From positions 1 to 57,850 of the forward strand of contig WMKJ01000084.1 in assembly GCA_009733715.1 (NCBI GenBank): DNA of 57,850 nt, given 5' to 3'. Positions 1-9,898 of the stretch are shown here, piece by piece. This DNA is from Herpomyces periplanetae. Lineage: Eukaryota > Ascomycota > Laboulbeniomycetes > Herpomycetales > Herpomycetaceae. The notes below the pieces were generated by a model. It saw only the letters and a program-made list of their open reading frames with translations. It made no database searches and had not been told where the DNA came from. Position numbers and translations under genes: made by a program. Every line of letters starts with the position of its first letter. The stretch's first letter is position 1.

Positions 1-98
1 ACTTAAACTTATGTGGATCCACATCAACGTTTCTCTCATCAATTATATCCCAAAGCAGACATTAAATTCGTCCAACATTCTCCCCTTGACTTTATCAC
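1..98. repeat. Left arm of perfect inverted repeat around LARP1
   Basis: These 98 bases are the exact reverse complement of 3811-3908, with no mismatch; base 99 is the first difference. The arm begins at the window's first base, so its true length may be greater. It ends 19 bp before the LARP1 start codon. Each arm contains the 14-bp palindrome ATGTGGATCCACAT (11-24 here). The other arm carries the LARP1 stop codon and 3' flank, so this arm looks like an inverted copy of the gene's own 3' end. It could be a real structure or a fold-back assembly or amplification chimera at a contig edge. Confidence 0.95.
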
Positions 99-117
99 CA
101 ACCTATCGCTTTCTACA

Positions 118-3100
118 ATGAACGGCACAGCGGCAAAAGCTGCTGTTCCCTTTTCTTATGCTCAAGCCGCTCGTGGCAAGCTTTCCCCCTCCTCTTCATC
201 CGGTCCTGCTCCCCAAAAGACCCCGGAATCTTCCGCTAACACTGTCAAATCCTCAAATTCAAAACCCTCTGCCTCAACTTCAGACTCTTTACCTACTTCT
301 TCCAAAGCCGATGCTACTTTACAAGCTCCACAAAGTGGTGCTCTATCCGCGTCTTCTGGTTCTTTATCGCATAATTCGTCAATAACTGAGAATAATCCCC
401 CATCCGGTTCTGCTATTTCTAAAATTACCCCTCCTGATGAGTCCTGCTTTGAGAAATCTAGTGCCATCAGCCCTCTGAAATCCACTTCTGATCCCAGTCA
501 GCTTCCCGACTCCGTCAACGTTGATTTGCTTTCAACCGATGATCCCTCACCGACTAAATCTTCCGATGCTCCTTCTCCTACCGCCTCTTTATCTTCTTCT
601 GCTGAGCCATCGGCTAAAAGTAGCGAAATAAATCGTGAGACTACCACCGGCTTCCTTAAGGAAGCTCCCATCCCCACCGTTAATGTCTGGAAAAGACGTG
701 CTGAAGAGTTAAAAGCTAAAGCTAGTTCGGCTGCCTCTTCAATATCGGTCCCCACTTCTTCATCAGCTGTAGTATCTAGCACTGATTCTGGATCCACCAC
801 TGACCTATCCACCATTGCCAATAAATCTGAAATTTCAAAATTCCCTAATGATTCTAACCATGACATTGCCCACCGGAAGAAAAATCGTTCATCCCATCAT
901 CGTACTGACTCTTCAGATCAATCTACCTTCGAACGATCTAAACCTTCCCGTGGAAAACATGATTATAGACATCCCCACCGACGGGACAATATCGACTCCG
1001 AAAGTGGTCGTGAACGCCCTAGTCATTCTCATTCCAATTCTGCATCGGGTAAGGTAGCTGGTGCTGCTCTCCACTTGCCTGTTGAAGATGAAACCCTTTG
1101 GCCCACTCCTGAATCAGCCCAGGATGAAAAAAAACGAAAGCTACAAGAACGAAATGATAAATCTGACAAAGAACGTTATAATTCGACCAGTGGAAAATCA
1201 CACGGCAAAAGTGAGTGGATACATATGCCTTACACTCCCTCTGTTGTGTGGAGTACTCCTCTCCCCGGTAACTCCCGTCGCGGTGGACGTAACGGACGAG
1301 GTACCAAAGATAATGTTGGCCGAAGTTCACATGTCAACGGTTCCTCCAAAAACGATGTTTCAACTCGGTCTACTAGCGATCGTCATAAGGATCGTTCAGG
1401 TCCTAATCCCGTCAAGGATGGTTATCAGCCTAAAGATTCCCATACATCGGGTGATGTGACCTACTCTAAAAACTCCAAAAAAGGCTCTTTTGTTTCTTCC
1501 CCTGATGATGACAGTCATCAAACAAAATCTTCTTCTGGTGGCTCTGATAATGCCGGTTACACTCGTGACGGGTCTACCTCTCACCGTGGTGGACATAACC
1601 GTCCCTCTTCTTATTCCAAAGGACGACCTAATCGTCGTAATGATGTATCAGCCTCATCATCTAAACCCAGTAGCGGGGAAGAGGCTAATAAAGAGAAGGC
1701 CTCTTCATGCGATGAACCTCGCTCTTCCAGTACCGGTAATCGTAGTAAGCGTTCCATGATACCCATGTCACGCATTATATTTCCTTCGAACTTTAATAGC
1801 TAACATTTCTTCCTGCAGATGAATCTGGTGATTTGGGATTCTTGCAAGCAAAACCTGGGTTTTTCGAACGTCGTCACGGTCATTTCCACACTCTAGGTTC
1901 AAGGGAAGGTCGTGGTCGCGGCGGTAGTCGGGGTGGTCGTGGGGGCCGTCATGCCCCAGCTTCATTCTTCCCTGGCCATTTATCCAACCATCAATACACT
2001 TCCACTCATCTTAAATCACCTTCACCATTTGGCTACCCTCGTTCTCCCTCTTATTCCTTCTTTGATGGTCATAATCCATACTTTGCCACTTTACCACGTA
2101 CGTTTCGCGGACCTAACGGCCGAGTGCAGTCGATCCCTCCCAACGATATTTACCGTGTTCCAAATGGGTTGCCTAATTCTGGTCATATGTTTTCATCAAT
2201 ACCCGGAAGTTTTGGAGGCGTGTACGATTATTCGGGTTTTTCACCGATGGGGGCTATGTCGTATTGTCCTTACTATGACTTATATACCTTATTCGGTTCA
2301 GTTTCCAATCAATTGTAAGTGTGACTACCACATCGGATTTCCATCTTTTAGCTAATCGAATATCAACTAAATTCTTTACCCTACAGGGATTACTACTTTT
2401 CCGTCGATAATTTGTGCAAGGACCTCTTCTTGAGAAAGCACATGGACTCGAAAGGTTTCGTATTTCTTACTGTAATCGCTGATTTTAACCGAATGAAGTG
2501 TTTAACGAGTGATCTCGAATTGATAAAGTTGGCCTGCTTCCAGTCTAAAGTTATTGAATATCGTGTTGGAGCTGACGGCGTTGACCTTTTGAGAGCCCGT
2601 AATGGATGGGAACAATGGGTATTAAATATGAATGAGCGGGACCCTAGTGCCCAAAACGACGGTCCTAACGAATCAGAACTACAAATACCTCCCGTTCCAC
2701 AACCTATTGGGTTTGAACCTTACTTTGCCTTACCATACCCTTTTCCTACATTTCCATTTCAAATGCCTCCTTCTGGACCTATATTACCATGCTCCAATGT
2801 CATGTCATTGAATGGTATCGTACCGTCCGGTGGACGAAACTACTTGGACTTTTTTAACGGCGATGTAAATGCCACTCCCCTACCACCCGCAGGATCTCAG
2901 TCAAACGGTGGTAAATCGAGTAAAAGTGCCATTAGCAATAAGAGTACTCAATCTGGAAGATCCTGTGACGAGCCTGATAGCTTTTTAGATGATCAAATAC
3001 CAGATTTGAGTGTAATTGTTCGAAAACAAGTCGGAGCTCCAAGTCCCAAGGAGGACGACGGCTCTGCAAGCTCACTGCATGAAAGCGCGGTCAACTTTGT

Positions 3101-3814
3101 TAATGATTCTGTGAACGAAACTGTTAACAGTGTTCAAAATATTGAAGCGTCGTCCAATGGACGTGTCTCGCATAAGTCGTACGTGCCTGTTTGATCACGA
3201 TTCAATTTTAGCGAGCTGCTGACCTTCTACGAAGGGGAACAGTCGATAATTGTTTAAATGAATTTGAGACGTGTGATATACGTGATAATGAAAAATCAGT
3301 GACTACGGCAGGCGCTGTTTCATTGTTTTGGGTTCAAGGGTTAAGTATACCCGTTGAATCATTACCACAGAATTCCACCTATCTTTCGTATTTGCAGCTT
3401 AGACAAAAGGCATTGGCACTGAGGGATACGCTGATGTCGCCGGGTACGTGCCCTTACGAAACGCTTGTTCTTTATCAATTTTGGTCTGATTTCCTCGTGC
3501 GGAATTTTAATACGTCCATGTACCTTGATTTCCGTCAAAATGCTCACGAGGATGTGCGTTATCGGTTTTCACTTGTTGGCTTTCAATGCCTTTTACGCTT
3601 TTATTATCGTGCTTCACTCAGCGAAACTTTGTTAAGACGCATAATTGCCGAAGATTTCGTTAATGTTATTAGGAACGAAAGGTTTATCGGTTTACCCGGC
3701 TTACGTCAGTTGAAAGGGTTGTTGAACGACACATCTCTTTCATCCAGTAACCGAGCTCGATTAGAGGAATTTATAGATAGCGATGTTGAGATGTGGTTAT
3801 CGCAAGTTGAGTGA
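118..3814 (+). CDS. LARP1: LARP1-family RNA-binding protein (La motif + DM15 region)
   Basis: Exons 118-1744, 1819-2314, 2387-3178, 3235-3814; about 1164 aa. ATG 118 is chosen because the open frame upstream has no ATG, lies in the repeat arm, and the protein then starts with the fungal-type FSYAQAARGK motif. A Ser/Pro-rich disordered region follows, with NVWKRRAEELKAK, a WPTPESA motif, a PYTPSVVWSTPLP block and an RGG stretch (GRGRGGSRGGRGGR). The La motif is at about residues 706-790 (QLDYYFSVDNLCKDLFLRKH). The last exon matches the DM15 helical repeats of LARP1 (LYQFWSDFLVRNFNTSMY, LLRFYYRASL). In the family, La and DM15 bind mRNA, and in animals DM15 binds the cap of TOP mRNAs to control translation. 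The third junction (3179-3234, 56 nt) is the least certain; it was chosen to keep frame and lies just after a GCTGAC branch-like site. Confidence 0.9.
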
Positions 3815-3908
3815 TAAAGTCAAGGGGAGAATGTTGGACGAATTTAATGTCTGCTTTGGGATATAATTGATGAGAGAAACGTTGATGTGGATCCACATAA
3901 GTTTAAGT
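3811..3908. repeat. Right arm of perfect inverted repeat around LARP1
   Basis: Perfect reverse complement of bases 1-98. It starts at the last base of the final LARP1 sense codon, includes the stop codon, and runs through what should be the 3' untranslated region. The match stops at 3908 only because the partner arm reaches the window edge, so the repeat is at least 98 bp. Confidence 0.95.
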
Positions 3909-3987
3909 TTGTGTTCAACCTAAAAGTTCCTCTTTTGGGTAACTTAGCTCTTAGGGGTGAGAGGGGTAGTGAGTAAAAACACGCGCA

Positions 3988-4424
3988 ATGAGTGACGAAT
4001 ATGATGGTAACTTAGCTTGTTCTGAGGTGGAAGAATATTTCGGTATCAAAAACAGTTATAGAGCTTTATCCTATAAAGAAAGACGTATGATGACAGCGGA
4101 TGACGTTACGTGAGAGCTTCGTTCAGATTGTTATTTATCAGCTGTTCTTCTAGTAGCAGATATGAGACTTATCGTGATGCACATACGAGTAAGTCAAGGA
4201 TAGGTACCAGTTAAGCGTTAAATCTTGACCGGTAGTGGTATACTTTAGCGTGTTTCTACCGTGTATTGTTGCAGCGAAAATGGCGTGAGCAAGGGGCATC
4301 ATGCAGGCGAATTGGTGGGTGGGTGAGTGCAACCATGAAATTAGTTCAGTTGAAAGTTAAACGTACGATGTTGAATCGCGAAGAAATTTGGATGTTTGTC
4401 GAGAGTTCGTTTAATCTGCAATAA
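3988..4424 (+). CDS. Possible small spliced gene, unknown function
   Basis: I do not recognise this protein. A phase-consistent model joins 3988-4109, 4160-4188 and 4249-4424 into 108 codons, starting MSDEYDGNLACSEVEEYFG and containing YKERRMMTADDV and LLQRKWREQG. The two implied introns are short (50 and 60 nt) with GTGAGA and GTAAGT donors and CAG and TAG acceptors. The product would be charged and soluble, without a signal peptide or obvious membrane segment. It lies between LARP1 and the TatD gene on the same strand. The case rests only on open frame and plausible splice sites; it may be chance. Confidence 0.3.
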
Positions 4425-4996
4425 CTTTTCCAGTCAGTTTACTTGTATATGATGTGATGCGGGATCGTCCAGAGGCATTAAAGTTGCTTTTGTCAACTGT
4501 ATTACCGAACGGCTTAATTATCGAGATTTGACTTTTTTTTTCGTTTATTTTTCGATTTATCTCGCTCACTCGATTATTCTTGGTGAACCCTTTGGTAATT
4601 CTTTTAGATCTTAGTTTTTTAATACATTCATCCATTTGCCCCACGCGTAGGGACACCCGATCCCCCCAAAAGGGTTTACACGTGATTTCTGGGGGCGTGG
4701 ACGTGAAGCTTTCTTACACAGTTTAACTGCGGCGCCGTGGATTCTTTGGCCCGTGAATATTCATCTTGATTCTTACCGTTGTAAATTTGCTTGGGTAGTT
4801 TCCAGTGTTTTACCTTCCCGCGAGGCTTACAATATGCGCTAGTTGGCGTGTATTTTAACGGTACCGTTAGACTTGATTTTCTTGAATGAATTATGCACAA
4901 TTCAACAGATGTGGAAGCAGATTTGGTGTTACAAGATTTTCCAAAAGTTCACGACTACAACATTTTAGACAGGCGTGGCGGTATACGGGGTTAAAG
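4425..4996. other. Intergenic, TatD promoter side
   Basis: Short open frames on both strands, none convincing. A CACGTG box lies at 4679-4684, about 310 bp before the TatD start codon; the same box recurs in other promoters of the window. No RNA gene or repeat recognised. Confidence 0.5.
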
Positions 4997-6411
4997 ATGG
5001 TACTGGACGCTTTTCCCGTAGAGCAGTGCGCAACAGACCAAATCAAATTTGCCGATGTAGGTTAGGTTGATTATACTTTTACAACTGGCGTATATCCAGT
5101 ATGGTTAACGGGCGAATGCGGGCAAACAGATTGCAGTTAATCTTGCGGATCCTATTTTCACGGGTACGTACGGACAACGCAAAGTTCACGATAACGATAT
5201 TAGTGATGTTATAAAGCGTGCTGTGGACGTAGGGTGTCACAAGCTGTTAATTACGGGATCGAATTTGGAAAGTTCACGACGCGCTATTTCACTAGCACGG
5301 GAGTATGGTATGTTGATGTATGTGTACGCAGGCGCGTGCTCACGCTCCCAAAAATGACATTTGTCAAGCGTTAACCCCATCGTCATTGTTAATTATAGCC
5401 GGAACGTGCTTTGCGACAGTGGGCGTTCATCCGTGCTCGTGTAACGAAATTGAACAGTATCCTCAGGGTAGTCAAGTGTATATGGATCATTTGGGAAATC
5501 TTATACGTGAAACGTGGGAACAGGGTACGGTGTGTGCGTTTGGAGAAATTGGCCTGGATTATGATAGATTGGAATATTGTAATCGGGATGTACAGATAAA
5601 GTACTTTGAACAACAGTTAACCCTGGCGCATACACTAATCCAAGAACGTGGACGAGATGATAATGCGATTGCTCTACCACTCTTTTTACACTGTCGAGGT
5701 AGCGAGGCTACCGTAGATTTTATACGCATACTTGAACCTCGGCTAAAAGATCTAGGCGGTCGCGGTATAGTCCATTCGTTTACGGGCACCTTGGCCGAAA
5801 TGCAGCAGTTGCTTCACCTCGGTTTGGACATTGGTGTGAACGGGTGCAGTCTTAAGACTCTCGAAAGCCTAGATGTTGTAAAGGCTATTCCCCTCGACCG
5901 ATTTCACTTGGAAACCGATGCTCCGTGGGTGCGTACAAGATTGCGCGTATGCGCACGCTTTTGACTTTTTTTTGTAGCTGCGGTATACAGCCTGGGACTA
6001 ATGTGTTCGGCAATGCGGGGTACGCTGTTCCAGTGCGAAATAAGACCGTCCCACGCTTCTAGTGCATACCGAAATAAAGCCCCATGCTCTCATGACCCCC
6101 CGGCCTTGCAAACTTTTAAGGCTCTGCCCGTTGTGAAACGGGAGCGATGGAAACGTGGAGCTCTCGTTAAAGGAAGAAATGAACCTTGCTCTATAATCGA
6201 GATAGCTTTTATCGTTGCTCGGGTACGCAATCAACCTTTACACAAAATTTGTCAAGCGTACGTTAACCATTCTCATGTATTTCATCACTTCACAACTAAC
6301 TCTCTACTTTCTCCTGTTACGCATAAAACCGTACGTACTGTGGAATCCTGTAGTGCATGGAACAATTCTATACGATTATTCGGACTTGGAGAAGAATCTA
6401 TAAACTGCTAA
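4997..6411 (+). CDS. TATDN1: TatD/TATDN1-type metal-dependent hydrolase
   Basis: Exons 4997-5056, 5130-5307, 5399-5928, 6034-6257, 6354-6411; 349 aa. The family (amidohydrolase fold) comprises metal-dependent 3'-5' exonucleases/deoxyribonucleases linked to DNA repair and apoptotic DNA breakdown. Exon 1 joins exon 2 to give KFADIAVNLADPIFTG, matching the TATDN1 start FIDIGxNLTDP. Metal-site residues are visible: Glu in FGEIGLDYDR, His in LFLHCRG, His in GIVHSFTGT and Asp in LETDAPWCEIRPSHAS. The end, AWNNSIRLFGLGE, is also typical. The last intron (96 nt) is a multiple of three and has no stop, so its retention would only insert 32 residues; splicing is preferred because it restores the conserved AAWNN join. 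Exon 1 codes 20 residues and has no clear targeting signal. The gene is convergent with ATP3. Confidence 0.92.
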
Positions 6412-6928
6412 TTTGGAAGCATACCTACATCATGCACATTAACACGCATGCATACCGTACACAGTTTGAATTAATCTCGTCGTATAACTTACGAATGAAT
6501 AATTCTTTTGCGAATACGCTAGCCTCGTCATCTGTTCATTCAAACATTTGCCAACTGTCGGATAATCGCCATCAATTTTTGAAAGCTGGTAAAAGGGTGT
6601 AATTGATTCTAAGCACCATCATACTCTACATTTATTTGCCAGTTTATTCCTTCGTGTATCAAACGTGCGAATATGCAAGCGTACTGACATGCCGTATGAT
6701 TTTATATTGTTGTAATTAAAGGGCAAAATAACATGCTTACCCAGCGGCAAGTTTAATTGACGTTCGCACAGGCCACTAACGTGGCTGAAGATAAGAGACA
6801 GAGAGAAGTACGGAGAATTCAATAAAGATGGCAATAACGGAGGGCTTAGATAACTATTGTGAAGGGAATCCAGTGGCATTAACCATGCAAAATTACGTTA
6901 TGCGTAAAGCAATACTGGTGATACACAA
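6412..6928. other. Intergenic between convergent TatD and ATP3 ends
   Basis: About 520 bp separating two 3' ends. Only short, low-quality open frames are present. It presumably holds both 3' untranslated regions and terminators; no clear signal can be singled out. Confidence 0.5.
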
Positions 6929-8247
6929 TTAAATATCATCAGAAGCGGTGGCACCCGTAATGATTTCGACCAATTCACCCGTAATTACAGCTTGTCGGGT
7001 TCGATTGAATTGAATAGTAAACTTGGAAATCATATCTCCAGCGTTTTTCGATGCGTTCTAATAATAATACAATACATTAGCAATCAATAGACAAAGCATA
7101 GCGGAAGAGTTGACTTACATCCATAGCATTTCGACGGGCCGACTGTTCACAAGCATAACCTTCGGCTAATGCCTTTACATGAAAATGAGTTAGCTGTTAT
7201 ACTTTGCGCCAATAGTTGATGAGTCTCGCAGCATAAGTTGACATGGAAATTTTAGAGAGGACAGAGTGAAAGCGTGCCTACATACCCAATAGATTGTGTT
7301 GGAAAGGGAAAATTCGCTCAAATTTTCCAAAACTTCATCATCAACTTCAAAACTAGACAGATTTGCTGTAGTGTAAGATGGATTGTTAGCGTTTCTGACC
7401 AATTCGGAGGAATAACCGTGATACTGACGAGATTGAGCAATCATATTGCTTGAGAAAACTTTAACGCAAGCAGGCTCATAGCTTTGAGCATTCAGAAATT
7501 TATTATACATAACGCTTATACAAGCGTATTTGGTAGGTAAGGCGCCGACTTGATCTGCAATTGCTTGAGCATCTGCAAATGTAGGAACATCCTTACCCGT
7601 ACCGGCGAAACTCATGACAATATTACTTCCACTTGAACGGGCTAGTTGACCTTTGCACTTTTCACCGACAACGATAACGTCCATAGTTGGATGTTGTTCA
7701 AGAATTTTTCTAGCTGCGCGGGACATCCCAGAGTGAATACCACCACATAATCCCTTATCAGAGCTGCATACAATTAATAAATCCTTGACGTTTTCAGGTT
7801 CAACGACAGACTGAGTTTGAGCATTTTCGAAAACTTGATTTGACGTGCTACCGTATGCTCGACTTTCTGTCATGGCACGTTGAGCTCGTGTTAGCTTGGT
7901 TGACGCGACAATTTTCATGGTTTTGGTAATTTTCTCAATATTTTTAACCGACTTTAACCGTGTTTCAATTTCTCGTAGGGTAGCGTATCCCGCACACGTT
8001 GCCCATCGTGTAGCAATGGGTGGTCTACGAAAAATTTTGTTTGGGCGTAAATGCATATCGTATGTGTATACATTTTGCATGAAGATAGGTTAGCTTTTGA
8101 ATAAACGCGCTATAAGAATAATTTCATTCGGTAAAGTATTATAAAATATAGAAATGAATTGATAACCAAAATAAAACTCCAAAAGACTTACCGAGTTATG
8201 GCGTTAATGCCAGATCGTACGCAAACTTGACCCGACCGTGCTAACAT
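6929..8247 (-). CDS. ATP3: Mitochondrial F1-ATP synthase gamma subunit
   Basis: Exons in transcript order: 8247-8192, 8024-7286, 7172-7119, 7057-6929; 325 aa. The gamma subunit is the rotating shaft of F1 that couples proton flow to ATP synthesis at the inner mitochondrial membrane. Exon 1 encodes an 18-residue basic, Ser-containing start ([18 protein letters not shown]), a good mitochondrial presequence. Exon 2 begins at [20 protein letters not shown], and the N-terminal helix contains [17 protein letters not shown]. The C-terminal helix ends in [19 protein letters not shown], the family hallmark. Residues [11 protein letters not shown] match the conserved mid-domain. Intron 1 (167 nt) has a GCTAAC branch site. 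The length fits fungal gamma subunits with presequence. It diverges from TOP1 across a 1.65-kb promoter. Confidence 0.96.
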
Positions 8248-9898
8248 GGCTTTAACGATCAAGGTAGCAAAACACCTGGTGTATTTTAAAATTTCCGCCC
8301 CTCCAAAACTTGATAGAACACACAGCGTAAAATAAGGCGAGAAGAAAAAATATCTTTAACATACACACACGATCGGTCGTGTCCAATGGACCGAATTTTT
8401 CCCGTTTTTCCATCACGAAATTTGGTTCGCGCTACGCTTCGCTTACTCAGCAAACCAGGAGGGTCGTATGCCGAGGTAATTCCGAGGATTCATCGGAACA
8501 ATAATACATCCGAAACAACATTGGAAGCTTAGCTAATCGGAACTGGATTTAGTGAGAGAGCACGGGAGAAAGGTTGTTCCGGGCGCGTAAATGTTGCAGA
8601 AGAATTAGTTTGGAATGGAAGAGACAGGTCAGGATTAAATTAAATGACGTGTATATAAAAGGCCGTTAAAATGGGGTAGATGGACAGGTGACTGGTAAAA
8701 TGTATACACGAATATGTAATGCTAGTTATAAAATGGCTGAATAAAGTAACCTGTTTATTCATCCTAATGTAGGCATTACTAGGGAGGGAGTATTGGGGCG
8801 CCACTTTCGGGAGACAAAATGCTAATGGTAAATTGTACACTTTTGTGAGTATTCTATTATTAACCCGATAGTTTTAGAGTTTTAATTACACGGTTCTACG
8901 TGTAAGTACGTATATATACGTATACTATAGAATTCCAGACTTAAATTACCTTTAAACTTTGTAAGATACAATATTGTCTTGTGTTAATTATTCCCACGGT
9001 CGACTGAAAGTGGATAAGCATAAAGATTGACAAGAATTGGGGTAGTAAACTACGTTAAGTATAACAAAGGCAAAACCCAAATGTTTAAGTTCATCTCTAC
9101 TTCCTCCCACGTGCATCGTAAATTCCCCTCCCAAAGCCCGCGGGGAACCACACGTGATCACCCATGGGCAGGAGACTGGTTCATTACATCAGCACACTAT
9201 GGGGAGAGTGGCCCTTGGCACGTGACTAAATCGCAGGTTATATTTGAGATTATTCCATCATGCACCGAGATATCGCACACGAAATTACGCGGGATAACTT
9301 AAAGTTACTGCGTATTTAACTATTTTTCGCTGCATTTCACGAAAGGAAAGTTGGTTTACTACGTTCTCATTGTGGGAGTCATTTACATATTAAGACGTTT
9401 ATCAGTTTCCTATTCTACGTTTAACATCAACAAACTTTACTATTCTTTTAAGGGTGTATTGTGTATTTTGTAATTATAATCATCGATTCACGAAGGTCTC
9501 CCCGTACAATCGGGAATATACAATTAGCCATCGGCTGGTGCGACTACTGAGCTGGTTGAAACTTTTGCCACAGTCTGTTCACCCTGTACTCATCGCGCTA
9601 CGACTTTCTGTATCTATCAGTGTCAGTGTCTACATTAGCGGGAACGGGAGCGGGAGCGGGAGCGGGTACGGGTGTGAGTGACGGTGTGGTTAACTCGTGA
9701 GAAAAACTTTCGTTTTGGCACGAGTTAAGGCGCGAAGGTCACCTTTTCGCCCACCGAAGGCTTACATGTCGAAGCGAAAATTGCTAAGGACCGGCTCGTG
9801 CCAGGCTTTGCTTGCTACGTCGTCTCATTGCCCGGCAAGTTCACCGTGGACGGGTATACGGCGACACATAGTGAAAGTTAAACCGCTGAATCGCAAGT
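8248..9898. promoter_or_regulatory. Shared 1.65-kb divergent promoter region, ATP3/TOP1
   Basis: No credible gene is present; the short open frames have no recognisable content. The region holds three CACGTG boxes (9108-9113, 9151-9156, 9219-9224) and a G-rich (GGGNNN)5GGG tract at 9640-9672. CACGTG is the core site of Cbf1/bHLH factors in fungi; assigning a factor here is inference. Confidence 0.6.
9640..9672 (+). promoter_or_regulatory. G-quadruplex motif (six GGG runs, 3-nt loops)
   Basis: Six GGG triplets are each separated by exactly three bases (AAC, AGC, AGC, AGC, TAC). This fits the G-quadruplex pattern, with two runs to spare. It is on the coding strand 227 bp upstream of the TOP1 start codon, so it may lie in the 5' leader or core promoter. 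It can also be read as a decayed hexamer repeat (GGGAGC)n. Confidence 0.8.

Noticed and set aside
13-117. Upstream extension of LARP1 as coding
   Set aside because: Has no in-frame ATG and falls within the inverted-repeat copy of the gene's 3' flank.
4411-4656. 81-codon minus-strand frame (Lys/Ser-rich)
   Set aside because: No recognisable domain, and it overlaps the end of the plus-strand small-gene candidate; likely chance.
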